From the NCBI RefSeq assembly GCF_018613875.1, contig NZ_JAGGPJ010000014.1, forward strand, positions 113,685-177,684: 64,000 nucleotides of DNA, written 5' to 3'. Shown here piece by piece: positions 24,932 through 33,079 of this stretch. A program made the translations under genes and the position numbers. Within the stretch, counting starts at the first letter, position 1, and each line of letters opens with the position of its first letter. This stretch comes from Arthrobacter sp. ISL-28. GTDB lineage: Bacteria; Actinomycetota; Actinomycetes; Actinomycetales; Micrococcaceae. Below the pieces are notes generated by a model. The model was not told where the DNA came from. It saw only the letters and a program-made list of their open reading frames with translations, and searched no databases.

Positions 24932-25933
24932 TCAATTGATCTCTCTCCAGCTGGACACCGATGCGTTCTGCCCTTCTTCTTCTGCACTGGATGAGCCGGC
25001 AGGGAGCCGCCGCCCCTGGATATATCCGAAGGTGGTGACGGCGAGCACCGCGACGACCGTCGCTGCCCGGCGCAGGCCGTCCTTGTCCTTGCCAAGGAGC
25101 CAGTCCCGGACGCCGATGAACACTGCGCGGGGAAGGACCCGCCGGACATACTGGCGTTCCGGCCCGAGCGCTCTCTTGTGCCCGACGACCTTGCTGACCT
25201 GAGCCTTGGAAATTCCCTCAGACCAGGAACGCCGCAGCATATATTTCAACGTGCCGCGGTCCGCCGGGACGAAGTGCTCCACCAGGGCCTCAGGTTCATA
25301 GACAATGCGTGAGCCGGGAGAGCCAATAACCGCCCGGATGCAGATTTCAGTCTCTTCGCACCCGAGCGGCAACGTGTTCTGCCGGCCGAGGGCCGTATTG
25401 AATCCGCCGACGCCGTTCAGAACCTCCGAGCGGAAGGACATGTTCGCCCCGATGACGTTGCGTACCTCGGCAGCGACCTTAGGCATGCCCCGATAGCTGC
25501 AGCCGACGATCCAGTCAAGTTCCTCGGCGAAGTATCCGGGACGCCCGGCCTCCCATGCCGGTTGGGCCCGGCCGCCTACAGCCAGCACATCCGGATCGTC
25601 GTAGAGAGCCGTCAGCCGTTCCAGCCAGTCGGGGGCTGCCTGGGCGTCGTCGTCGAGGAAGGCGACTATGCCGGTGGTGGCGGCGGCCACGCCGCTGTTC
25701 CGTGCTCCGGAGAGGCCCTTGGGGCCGGTGTTTTCGAGGATCACCACATCGGACACAGTGAAGATGAGCCGTTTGTAGAGATCGGTGTTGTAATCGACGA
25801 CGACGATCGTCTGCGCCGGGCGGACGGTTTGGGTACGGACCGACTCGACGGCGGACATCAGCATGTCCCATCGGTCTTCGGTGTAAGAGCAGATGACAAC
25901 TGAAACGTCGGGGGTGTTCACAGGTCGAAGCAT
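24932..25933 (-). CDS. Family 2 glycosyltransferase with C-terminal membrane segment
   Basis: 333-residue GT-A glycosyltransferase. DVSVVICSYTEDRW opens the nucleotide-sugar domain, FLDDDAQAAPDWL carries the DxD-type metal site, and CEETEICIR lies in the acceptor/catalytic region. A short hydrophobic stretch (ATVVAVLAVTTFGYI) near residue 300 may anchor it. ATG 25933 is one base after the stop of the upstream glycosyltransferase, so the two are coupled. Together they probably build or decorate a surface polysaccharide or glycolipid; sugar and acceptor are not predictable. Confidence 0.87.
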   Translation of the reverse strand: MLRPVNTPDVSVVICSYTEDRWDMLMSAVESVRTQTVRPAQTIVVVDYNTDLYKRLIFTVSDVVILENTGPKGLSGARNSGVAAATTGIVAFLDDDAQAAPDWLERLTALYDDPDVLAVGGRAQPAWEAGRPGYFAEELDWIVGCSYRGMPKVAAEVRNVIGANMSFRSEVLNGVGGFNTALGRQNTLPLGCEETEICIRAVIGSPGSRIVYEPEALVEHFVPADRGTLKYMLRRSWSEGISKAQVSKVVGHKRALGPERQYVRRVLPRAVFIGVRDWLLGKDKDGLRRAATVVAVLAVTTFGYIQGRRLPAGSSSAEEEGQNASVSSWREIN

Positions 25934-25934
25934 C

Positions 25935-26786
25935 TTATTCACCTGCCGCGAGGCCAAGGACGGTCCGGGGATCCGTCGGGACGTGCGGGAAAGCGATACT
26001 TGGATACTTGTATTTAACCCGCCTGAGCGCCTCTGGCCGGGCGCCGGCAGTCGGTGCCTCCCACCCAACGTATTCGCGGGCCAGGGTGCGCAATACCCGC
26101 CAGCCGTCGCGGAAAGTGTTCAGATTGGAGTTGCCGGAAATCCGCGACAGCTCGTGGCTGGGAACCTCGGCAATGCGCAGCCCTGCCCGGGAGGCCCGGA
26201 CAATCAGCTCGGTTTCGATTTCAAAACCATCCGATTCCAGCTCCAGAACCTGGAGGCACTCGCGGCGCATGGCAATGTAGCCGTAGCACAGGTCCGAGTA
26301 GTTGCTGCGGAGCACGAGGTTGGCAAGGCTCGTCAGCGCGAGGTTGCCGGCGCTGCGAAGCAACGTAATGTCATCCGAGCCCCCGCCAGTCACATAGCGC
26401 GAGCCCTTGACGAAGTCGAAGTCATGCTGCAGCGGCGATACGAACCAGCCGATTTCGTGGGGGTCCATGCTTCCGTCGGCATCCAGCATGACAATGATGT
26501 CGCCGGAAGCCGCGGCCAGTCCGGCCCGCACAGCGACGCCTTTGCCCTTGTTAGGCTCAGCAACCACCACCACGTCGAGCCGCAGCGCCCGTGCCACGTC
26601 AACTGTGCTGTCCAATGATCGGCCGTCGACGATCACCACCTCGTCTACATACGAGGGCATTCGGCGAAGCACCCATGGAAGGTTGAGGGCCTCGTTCAGG
26701 GTCGGAATCACCACACTTACTGAAGGCATGCTCGCAGGGGGCACAGAATTGGAATTCGCCGTTGGAAGGAGTATCGGGATGGTCAC
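25935..26786 (-). CDS. Family 2 glycosyltransferase (dolichol-phosphate mannosyltransferase-like)
   Basis: 283-residue GT-A enzyme resembling polyprenyl-phosphate sugar transferases. Seen are SVSVVIPTLNEALNLPWVL, VVIVDGRSLDST, PNKGKGVAVRAGL and the DxD motif in VMLDADGSMDP. GSRYVTGGGSDD and the later EIETELIVRASRAGLRIAEVP fit the DPM1/GtrB-like subgroup, but no C-terminal membrane helices are present. Start is GTG 26786. It is the first gene of a two-gene unit, divergent from a GH16 lipoprotein. Confidence 0.88.
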   Translation of the reverse strand: MTIPILLPTANSNSVPPASMPSVSVVIPTLNEALNLPWVLRRMPSYVDEVVIVDGRSLDSTVDVARALRLDVVVVAEPNKGKGVAVRAGLAAASGDIIVMLDADGSMDPHEIGWFVSPLQHDFDFVKGSRYVTGGGSDDITLLRSAGNLALTSLANLVLRSNYSDLCYGYIAMRRECLQVLELESDGFEIETELIVRASRAGLRIAEVPSHELSRISGNSNLNTFRDGWRVLRTLAREYVGWEAPTAGARPEALRRVKYKYPSIAFPHVPTDPRTVLGLAAGE

Positions 26787-27038
26787 TTCGCCTCACCGCT
26801 CATTGGAGTCGTTTGCTTCTTGCCCTGGCAGCAGGACTTCCTGGCTGCAAAGCCCAGGATGTAGACCCGGCGCTCGCTGCTGCTGGTGGCAACTTGCTTG
26901 TACTCCCCCTCGTCTAAGTTTGATTTGTTGACTTGTGAAAAGCTTGGAATTAGTTGAAGCCCCCCTACATTTTCTTCCTGCCCTTGGCGGCCCGTCAGGA
27001 CCATTGAGCGGGTGGACCTCCGATGCGAGACTGTCCCC

Positions 27039-27914
27039 ATGTTTATTGCCCGCCAGCGGGGTGTTTCACCTGGTCATACGGTCCGGTCCGGCTTATTTGG
27101 GCTGCTTGTTTCCTGGGCGGTTCTGATGTTGAGCGGGTGCGAACTGACGCCGGCGGAGCGGGCGAAACCATCACCGGCCGAAAAGCCCTCCGGCGACCTT
27201 CCCGGCTGGAAACAAGTGTTCAGGGAAGACTTCGACAAGGCAGATGTTCCGCTTGGGGAATTTCCAGGCGATGCCTACCGGGCGAAGTGGAGTGCGGGAT
27301 ACAAAGACGGAACGCCGGACACTGCAGGCCAAAAGGGAAAGGATTCCGCGTATTACCCGTCCAAGGTCCTGAGCGTCAAAGATGGCGTCCTGGACTGGCA
27401 CCTCCACACCGAAGACGGCATAGCCATGGGTGCCGCGCCCAGGCCGAGGTTCACCATTAGCAGCGGTAATACGGGGCACGACAACAGCCTGCTCTACGGC
27501 AGATATTCGGTCCGGTTCAAGGCGGATTCCCTGAAGGGCTACAAGGTGGCCTGGCTTCTTTGGCCGAACAGCGGCCGGTGGCCACAGGACGGCGAAATTG
27601 ACTTCCCGGAAGGGGATCTCTCCGAATCACCCTTTGGCGCTGTGCATTTCAGAAGCGACGACCCTGCGGACTTCAAAACGTACAAGTCGGACGAGAAATT
27701 CACGAGCTGGCACATCGCCACGACGGAGTGGAGCCCGGGCAGGGTGGAGTTCTTCCTCGACCGGCGCTCCATCGGAGTGGCAACCAAGGACATTCCGAAA
27801 AACCCCATGCATTTGATCCTGCAGACCGAGGCGTGCCTGCCAAAATGCCCAAAGCCGGAAACGGAGGGGCACGTTCAGCTGGACTGGGTGGTTGTGTGGA
27901 CACGGGCCGAATAG
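27039..27914 (+). CDS. Family 16 glycoside hydrolase, secreted lipoprotein
   Basis: 291 residues with an N-terminal signal and the lipobox LSGC at Cys34, so it is probably anchored on the outer face of the membrane. The catalytic GH16 signature GEIDFPEGD (E186 nucleophile, D188, E191 acid/base by my count) sits in a beta-jelly-roll of about 230 residues. Family members cleave beta-1,3/1,4-glucans and other beta-glucans. Two Cys in CLPKCPKP near residue 270 may form a disulfide. It is divergent from the glycosyltransferase pair and convergent with a phosphoesterase lipoprotein (stops 3 bases apart). Confidence 0.88.
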   Translation: MFIARQRGVSPGHTVRSGLFGLLVSWAVLMLSGCELTPAERAKPSPAEKPSGDLPGWKQVFREDFDKADVPLGEFPGDAYRAKWSAGYKDGTPDTAGQKGKDSAYYPSKVLSVKDGVLDWHLHTEDGIAMGAAPRPRFTISSGNTGHDNSLLYGRYSVRFKADSLKGYKVAWLLWPNSGRWPQDGEIDFPEGDLSESPFGAVHFRSDDPADFKTYKSDEKFTSWHIATTEWSPGRVEFFLDRRSIGVATKDIPKNPMHLILQTEACLPKCPKPETEGHVQLDWVVVWTRAE

Positions 27915-27917
27915 GTA

Positions 27918-29081
27918 TCACTTCCCGATGGTGAAGGAATCCTCGAAGGTGTAACCCTCAGCCGGAACAAATCGTGCTACAAGCCGGTCCGGTGTTGCCT
28001 TCACCTCCAGGGTGCCAAAGGCCGCATTGCGGTTCTTGCCCGACCACGCGGCGAAGTAACGGATTTCGGAGTCGTCCTCCTTCACGTCGTGGAGGCCAAC
28101 GCCACCGAGTCCCACCGTGGCAAAAACTGTGCCGGCTCCCCTCTTCATTGTCTGGTCGGCGTCAGTGATGCATTCTTCCCTGAACGCCCCGGGGACCAGC
28201 CTGTCGCAGGCGGAGTTGATGCCCAGTTGATGAGTTCGCTGGTACGAGTGATTATGTCCGGTGAGCACAAGGTCCACTTTCTTGTCCACGAGCAAGTCTG
28301 TTAGGTCCGTGCCGGCCACGCAGTCATATTTGCCGATGCTGAGGCATGGTGGGTGCATGCCCACAACGGTCCACGGAATCTTCTTCGACGCCGCGCCGTC
28401 CAGAGCCTCTGCCGTCCAGCGCCAGCGCTTGCTGTCCTTCGAATAATCCAGAGTGTTGCCGTCATGGAATGCGATCCCGGGTGACACCATAACGATCCGC
28501 ACGACGGGGTTCTGCTCCGGAAAATCCACGTACCACTGTGTTCCGTAGTCTCCTTGCAGACCCGGAAGCCGGTTGGGCAGGCACTTGATGAAGTTTGCTA
28601 TGTCACCGTCGTGACCGTCGCTTTCGTGGTTTCCAGTGACCAGTTCGTAGGGAAAATCCGCCCCCAGCTTTTCCGTGACCATGTCACAGAACTCCTGCTC
28701 CCGCCCCGCTTGATAGGCAAGATCCCCAAGGGCGAGATTCAGTTGAGGCTGGAGACCCGCAATGGTGTCCAGAACCCGATTGGTGTCCATGCCCATGCCG
28801 ATGTCCCCCTGGGCAGTGAAATGGACAGACGGTGCTGCAGCCGCCGACTTTCCGGACGTTGCACGGGGTCCCGGCGTTTCCGGCAGGTCTGTCTTAGGCG
28901 GGTCTGATGTATCCGTCGGGAGGGACGTCCCGGGTGGGGGAACGGACGGTGCCGATGTTGCCGGCGCGCCCGCCGGTGGTGGGGTTCCGGGCAGGCAGCC
29001 TGTCAGCAATAAGCTCACGGTCAGGACGGCGGCCGGGAACAGGCCGTCCTTCCTTAGTCGCCGACGTGCCGGTCCAGTCAT
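27918..29081 (-). CDS. Calcineurin-type metallophosphoesterase lipoprotein
   Basis: 387-residue secreted enzyme. A short basic start and hydrophobic helix end in the lipobox LTGC (Cys29), followed by a 45-residue Pro/Thr-rich linker. The phosphoesterase metal motifs are in order: GDIGMG, LALGDLAYQ, VTGNHESD, VGMHPP and LTGHNHSYQRT. This fits the purple-acid-phosphatase/metallophosphatase superfamily. ATG 29081 is chosen, since longer starts precede the signal peptide without benefit. It may release phosphate from extracellular esters. Confidence 0.87.
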   Translation of the reverse strand: MTGPARRRLRKDGLFPAAVLTVSLLLTGCLPGTPPPAGAPATSAPSVPPPGTSLPTDTSDPPKTDLPETPGPRATSGKSAAAAPSVHFTAQGDIGMGMDTNRVLDTIAGLQPQLNLALGDLAYQAGREQEFCDMVTEKLGADFPYELVTGNHESDGHDGDIANFIKCLPNRLPGLQGDYGTQWYVDFPEQNPVVRIVMVSPGIAFHDGNTLDYSKDSKRWRWTAEALDGAASKKIPWTVVGMHPPCLSIGKYDCVAGTDLTDLLVDKKVDLVLTGHNHSYQRTHQLGINSACDRLVPGAFREECITDADQTMKRGAGTVFATVGLGGVGLHDVKEDDSEIRYFAAWSGKNRNAAFGTLEVKATPDRLVARFVPAEGYTFEDSFTIGK

Positions 29082-29257
29082 GATCCCCCACATGCAGAAC
29101 GGAGGTTGATGCCCGCGGATCAGGCTGTCGCGAAGCGCGGCCACTGCTAGGGCTTAGCGTAATGCCGGCCGCCCGGCTGATGCCAGAGGCAGGTCCAAGC
29201 CCGTCCGGCAATTCTCACCTGCGGCGTATTCTTTCGAACGACGCCGCAAAATCGGTC

Positions 29258-29263
29258 TATGCT
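29258..29263 (+). promoter_or_regulatory. -10 element of leaderless mod operon transcript
   Basis: TATGCT lies six bases before the ATG at 29270. In Actinobacteria this spacing puts the first transcribed base at or next to the start codon, and no Shine-Dalgarno is present, so the operon's mRNA is probably leaderless. A TTCGAA palindrome lies about 20 bases upstream. Confidence 0.5.
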
Positions 29264-29269
29264 CGGATC

Positions 29270-29680
29270 ATGACCCTGATCCGCGTTTCTGAGGCTGCCC
29301 GCTTCCTTGGCGTCAGCGATGACACCATCCGCCGGTGGACCGAGAGTGGGAGCCTGACGCCGCTCAAGGACACGTCCGGGCGGCTGGCCGTGGACGGGCT
29401 TGAACTGGCCCGGCTGGCCGGCAGGCAGGCCCATCTCCCGGATGACCCTTCCAAGGCAGGCAGTTCGGCGCGCAACCGTTTCGTTGGCCTGGTCACGGGA
29501 ATTACCGCCGACAAGGTCATGGCTCAGGTGGAGCTGCAGTGCGGACCCTTCCGCGTGGTGTCACTGATGAGTAGCGAAGCTGTCCGTGACCTTGGACTTG
29601 AGCTGGGATCGGTGGCCACCGCAGTGGTCAAAGCCACCACCGTCATTGTGGAAACGCCCCAGGGAAAGAGCCTCATATGA
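29270..29680 (+). CDS. HTH-Mop molybdate-binding protein
   Basis: 136 residues. Residues 1-50 are an excisionase/MerR-like winged helix (IRVSEAARFLGVSDDTIRRW). Residues 65-136 are a single Mop/TOBE molybdate-binding domain (RNRFVGLVTGITADKVMAQV and the terminal TTVIVETPQ). It is the first gene of the mod operon and overlaps modA (ATGA). The combination suggests a molybdate-responsive DNA-binding protein, a compact analogue of ModE, perhaps autoregulating the operon; a storage role is the alternative. The start has a -10 only six bases away, so a leaderless mRNA is likely. Confidence 0.85.
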   Translation: MTLIRVSEAARFLGVSDDTIRRWTESGSLTPLKDTSGRLAVDGLELARLAGRQAHLPDDPSKAGSSARNRFVGLVTGITADKVMAQVELQCGPFRVVSLMSSEAVRDLGLELGSVATAVVKATTVIVETPQGKSLI

Positions 29681-30528
29681 ACCTCAGCGACCGGAACCTT
29701 GCAGCCAGGCTTGCCGCCGCCACGCTTGTGTCCATCCTGGCTGCCGCTTTGTCCGGCTGCACTCCGAATGCGGCCGACACTCCGAACGCAGCCACGGGAG
29801 GCGGCAGCAGCGATGCCACTCGACTTTCCGGAACGGTCACCGTCTTCGCGGCGGCGTCCCTGAAGGAACCCTTCACCAGGCTCGCCGCCGAGTTTGAACG
29901 CCGGAATCCCGGAGCTACAGTCATGCTGAGCTTTGCCGGGTCCTCGGACCTGGCCACACAGATTTCCCAGGGCGCCCCGGCCGACGTCTTTGCCTCGGCA
30001 GATACCCGGAACATGGACAGGCTCTCCGAAGCCTCGCTTATCGACGGGAAGGTAACCAACTTCGCCACAAACGTCCTGGGGATCGCCGTCCCGCCGGACA
30101 ATCCGGCGTCGGTCTCATCCTTTGCAGATCTCGCGCGGCCGGGCGTGAAAGTGGTGGTCTGCGCCAGCCAGGTGCCGTGCGGCGCCGCGGCGGACCGTAT
30201 CGAAAAGGCAACGGGCACCTCGCTCCGGCCGGTCAGCGAGGAGTCGTCGGTTACCGACGTCCTCGGTAAGGTCACGTCGGGCCAGGCGGACGCGGGGCTG
30301 GTCTACGTCACCGATGTGAAAAGCGCGGGTACCAAAGTCAACGGCATCCGGATTCCCGAAGCCGAAAATGCCGTGAACGTGTACCCGATCGCGGCGATCG
30401 AAGGCGGCAGGCACCAGGAGCTTGCGGCGGCGTTCATCGCCCTGGTCGAAGGCAGCGACGGGCAGAAAATGCTGAAGGACGCCGGCTTCGGCGCCCCGGC
30501 CAATCCTCGGGGAAGCTCGGGCCAGTGA
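29677..30528 (+). CDS. modA: Molybdate ABC transporter, substrate-binding lipoprotein
   Basis: 283-residue periplasmic-type binding protein with signal peptide and lipobox LSGC (Cys28). The ModA body begins [15 protein letters not shown], and conserved ligand-loop segments are [36 protein letters not shown] and [12 protein letters not shown]. It captures molybdate or tungstate outside the membrane and delivers it to ModB. Start overlaps the HTH-Mop gene and stop overlaps modB (GTGA). Molybdate supplied here would serve the FdhF-like molybdoenzyme in this window. Confidence 0.95.
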   Translation: MNLSDRNLAARLAAATLVSILAAALSGCTPNAADTPNAATGGGSSDATRLSGTVTVFAAASLKEPFTRLAAEFERRNPGATVMLSFAGSSDLATQISQGAPADVFASADTRNMDRLSEASLIDGKVTNFATNVLGIAVPPDNPASVSSFADLARPGVKVVVCASQVPCGAAADRIEKATGTSLRPVSEESSVTDVLGKVTSGQADAGLVYVTDVKSAGTKVNGIRIPEAENAVNVYPIAAIEGGRHQELAAAFIALVEGSDGQKMLKDAGFGAPANPRGSSGQ

Positions 30529-31430
30529 ACACAGGCCTCCATCGGATACCTGGCGCCTACACCGGCATCCCGTCCTGGATCTACGTCATGGCGGCACTGG
30601 GCGCACTGCTCGTGCTGCTTCCGCTCGCGGCCATGGTGGCCAAGGTCAACTGGCCACAGTTCGTTCCACTTGTGACCTCCGAATCGTCGCTCACCGCCCT
30701 CGGGCTCAGCCTGCGGACCTCGGCCGCCAGCACCGTCCTGTGCATCGTCCTCGGCATTCCGCTGGCGCTCGTGCTGGCCCGCGGCAGCTTCCCCGGGCAG
30801 CGGCTGCTCAGGTCGTTCGTGCTGCTGCCCCTCGTCCTCCCGCCCGTGGTGGGCGGCATCGCACTTCTCTACACATTCGGCCGGCAGGGACTCCTGGGCC
30901 GAAGCCTGGAGGTCCTGGGGATCCAGATTGCCTTCTCCACCACGGCAGTGGTCCTTGCCCAGACGTTCGTGGCACTGCCGTTCCTCGTGGTGAGTCTGGA
31001 GGGCACCCTGCGGACCGCCGGCGGGCGGTATGAGGCCGTGGCCGCAACGCTGGGTGCCCGTCCCGGCACGGTTCTTCGCCGGGTGACCCTGCCGCTCGTC
31101 CTGCCGGGCCTCGCCTCCGGGGCGGTGCTGTCCTTCGCCCGGAGCCTCGGCGAATTCGGTGCCACGCTCACATTTGCCGGCAGCCTGCAGGGAGTCACCC
31201 GCACCCTTCCGCTCGAGATCTACCTCCAGCGTGAAACGGACGCCGACGCCGCCGTCGCCCTGTCCCTCGTCCTGGTGGCCGTCGCGGTCTCCGTGGTGGC
31301 GCTGTCCTACCGCGGGCCGCGGCGGCCGCCGCCAGGTCCGTTCCCCGACGCCGGCTCGGGGGCCTCGGGCGGGTCCCGAGCTGCAAGGCGTACGACGGCG
31401 GCGCCCGCCTCACATGGGAACGTCCAGTGA
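30525..31430 (+). CDS. modB: Molybdate ABC transporter, permease
   Basis: 301-residue inner-membrane permease with about six helices. The cytoplasmic coupling loop contains the EAA-type motif as [21 protein letters not shown], followed by [16 protein letters not shown], a ModB hallmark. The C-terminal 40 residues are Pro/Gly/Arg-rich, longer than in most ModB proteins. The GTG start overlaps the modA stop and its own stop overlaps modC (GTGA), so the ABC parts are made together. Confidence 0.94.
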   Translation: MNTGLHRIPGAYTGIPSWIYVMAALGALLVLLPLAAMVAKVNWPQFVPLVTSESSLTALGLSLRTSAASTVLCIVLGIPLALVLARGSFPGQRLLRSFVLLPLVLPPVVGGIALLYTFGRQGLLGRSLEVLGIQIAFSTTAVVLAQTFVALPFLVVSLEGTLRTAGGRYEAVAATLGARPGTVLRRVTLPLVLPGLASGAVLSFARSLGEFGATLTFAGSLQGVTRTLPLEIYLQRETDADAAVALSLVLVAVAVSVVALSYRGPRRPPPGPFPDAGSGASGGSRAARRTTAAPASHGNVQ

Positions 31431-32485
31431 CGTTCCGGCTGGAGGCCGCCGTGGCCGCCCGCGGCTTTGACGTCTCGCTGACCGTAGGGCCCCAGGAGAC
31501 AGTGGCCATCATGGGTCCCAACGGGGCAGGCAAGTCTACTCTGCTGGCAGTCATCGCCGGATTGCTGCATCCGGACTCAGGCAGTGCTGAAGTGGACGGC
31601 AGGGTCCTGTTCCACCAGGCTGCCGACCGGTCCGTATGGATGGCCCCGCATCACCGCGGAACGGCACTCCTTGCCCAGGAGCCGCTGCTGTTTCCGCATC
31701 TGACGGTGCTGGAGAACGTGGCGTTCGGACCCCGAAGCCGGGGCGCATCGCGGCACGAGGCGCGGAAAACGGCCCGCCACTGGCTCCGCGCCGTGGAGGC
31801 AGCAGAGCTCAGCGGCCGCCGGCCCGGTGAGTTGTCCGGTGGGCAGGCCCAGCGGGTTGCCGTGGCGAGGGCGCTCGCAGCCGACCCGGAACTGTTGCTT
31901 CTAGATGAACCCATGGCAGCCCTGGACATCCATGCCGCTCCGCTGCTCCGCCGGCTGCTCAAACGCGTCCTCGCCGAGCGCCGGGCCATCATCATCACCC
32001 ACGACGTCCTGGATGCGCTCATGCTGGCGGACCGCGTGATCGTCCTGGAGGGCGGCAGGATCACCGAGTCCGGGCCGACGCGCGAGGTGCTTCAGCGGCC
32101 CCGGAGCAGGTTCGTTGCGGGGCTGGCCGGACTCAACCTGGTGGCGGGCACCCTGACGGAACGCGGCGTCCGGAGCGCCGCCGGGCAGGACATCGCCGGG
32201 CAGCACGACCCCACGCCGGCCGTCCTTGCGCCCGGCCAGGAAGGCGTGGCGGTGTTCCCGCCGTCGGCCGTTTCCGTTTTCCTGACCGAAGCGCACGGCA
32301 GCCCGCGGAACTCTTTTCCCGTCACCATCACGGATCTCGAACCGCATGGGGACCAGATCCGCGTCCGCGCGGGCGAGCTGTCCGCAGACGTCACGCCGGC
32401 CGCCTCAGCAGATCTTGGCCTCGCACCCGGGATGACGGTGTTCTTTGTGATCAAGGCCGGGGCGGTGTCCGTCTACCCGGCGTGA
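31427..32485 (+). CDS. modC: Molybdate ABC transporter, ATPase
   Basis: 352-residue ATPase driving molybdate import. Walker A is GPNGAGKST, the Q-loop is LAQEPLLFP, the signature is LSGGQAQR, Walker B is [11 protein letters not shown] and the switch is IITHD. A TOBE-like domain follows from about residue 230 and may sense molybdate. The start GTG overlaps modB. The gene ends 11 bases before the stop of a convergent YCII-family gene, with no obvious terminator between. Confidence 0.94.
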   Translation: MTFRLEAAVAARGFDVSLTVGPQETVAIMGPNGAGKSTLLAVIAGLLHPDSGSAEVDGRVLFHQAADRSVWMAPHHRGTALLAQEPLLFPHLTVLENVAFGPRSRGASRHEARKTARHWLRAVEAAELSGRRPGELSGGQAQRVAVARALAADPELLLLDEPMAALDIHAAPLLRRLLKRVLAERRAIIITHDVLDALMLADRVIVLEGGRITESGPTREVLQRPRSRFVAGLAGLNLVAGTLTERGVRSAAGQDIAGQHDPTPAVLAPGQEGVAVFPPSAVSVFLTEAHGSPRNSFPVTITDLEPHGDQIRVRAGELSADVTPAASADLGLAPGMTVFFVIKAGAVSVYPA

Positions 32486-32496
32486 AGCGTGCGGGG

Positions 32497-32832
32497 CTAC
32501 ATCCCGGGAATGTCGAGGGCCTCATAGACCTGGATGTTGGCGCCGGGCATCATGAGGTGCGGATGGCCCTCAACCAGTGCGAGGGCGCCGTCCATGTCGT
32601 CTGCCTGGAGGATGCCGTAGCCGCCCACGTTGGTGCTGGTGTCGGAGGTGCCGGTGGCGCTGACCTCCTTACCGGCCCCCAGCGGGTTGCCCATGTCCAC
32701 AATGCCGTCGCCCGCCCGCTGTGCCCACTCCATCCAGGCCTTCATGCCCTCCTGCGCGGCCTCGGGAGAGCTCTCCGCCATCTGCGCTTGTGCCGACTGC
32801 GGGGCGTTGTAAAGAACAACAAACTTCTTCAT
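32497..32832 (-). CDS. YCII-related domain protein
   Basis: 111-residue small protein of the YCII/DGPF family. MKKFVVLYNAPQSAQ opens the ferredoxin-like fold, with VDMGNPLGAGKEV and GYGILQADDMDGAL being family-like segments. The active-site-like His/Asp found in some YCII enzymes is represented only by VEGHPHL. ATG 32832 is followed at once by Lys-Lys and has GGACCTG upstream. Function of this subgroup is unknown; some relatives sit beside ECF sigma factors, but none is adjacent here. Confidence 0.8.
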   Translation of the reverse strand: MKKFVVLYNAPQSAQAQMAESSPEAAQEGMKAWMEWAQRAGDGIVDMGNPLGAGKEVSATGTSDTSTNVGGYGILQADDMDGALALVEGHPHLMMPGANIQVYEALDIPGM

Positions 32833-33026
32833 TACAGGTCCTCGTTTCGAATTGCCGGTGTTTCGAGTGTGCCGGTGGAACCATCGACGGTGGCCACAGG
32901 TCGATCCTAGGGGGATTCGGGCGACGGGGATACAGTTCAAGAACGATGGTTTTCCTGGAGCTCATCTGTCCCGGAAGGGCCGTTTCGCTGTCGGCAAACT
33001 TTGATCCCGGACCCCCCTCTTACAGA

Positions 33027-33047
33027 CTTGAGCGTAGTAGACTCAAC
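33027..33047 (+). promoter_or_regulatory. HAIR element (HspR operator) upstream of clpB
   Basis: CTTGAGC-N7-ACTCAAC, differing by one base in each arm from the HAIR consensus CTTGAGT-N7-ACTCAAG recognised by the MerR-family heat-shock repressor HspR. It lies 33 bases upstream of the clpB start. A second perfect palindrome TCAACTTAGTTGA (33043-33055) overlaps its right half and may extend the operator. Confidence 0.8.
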
Positions 33048-33079
33048 TTAGTTGAATCGCATCCCGGAAGGAGCTCGCT

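Noticed and set aside
26783..27040. 85-codon minus-strand frame whose stop overlaps the GT2 start (GTGA)
   Set aside because: The overlap is tempting, but composition is unlike neighbouring genes, there is no domain, and it would occupy the divergent promoter region of the GH16 gene.
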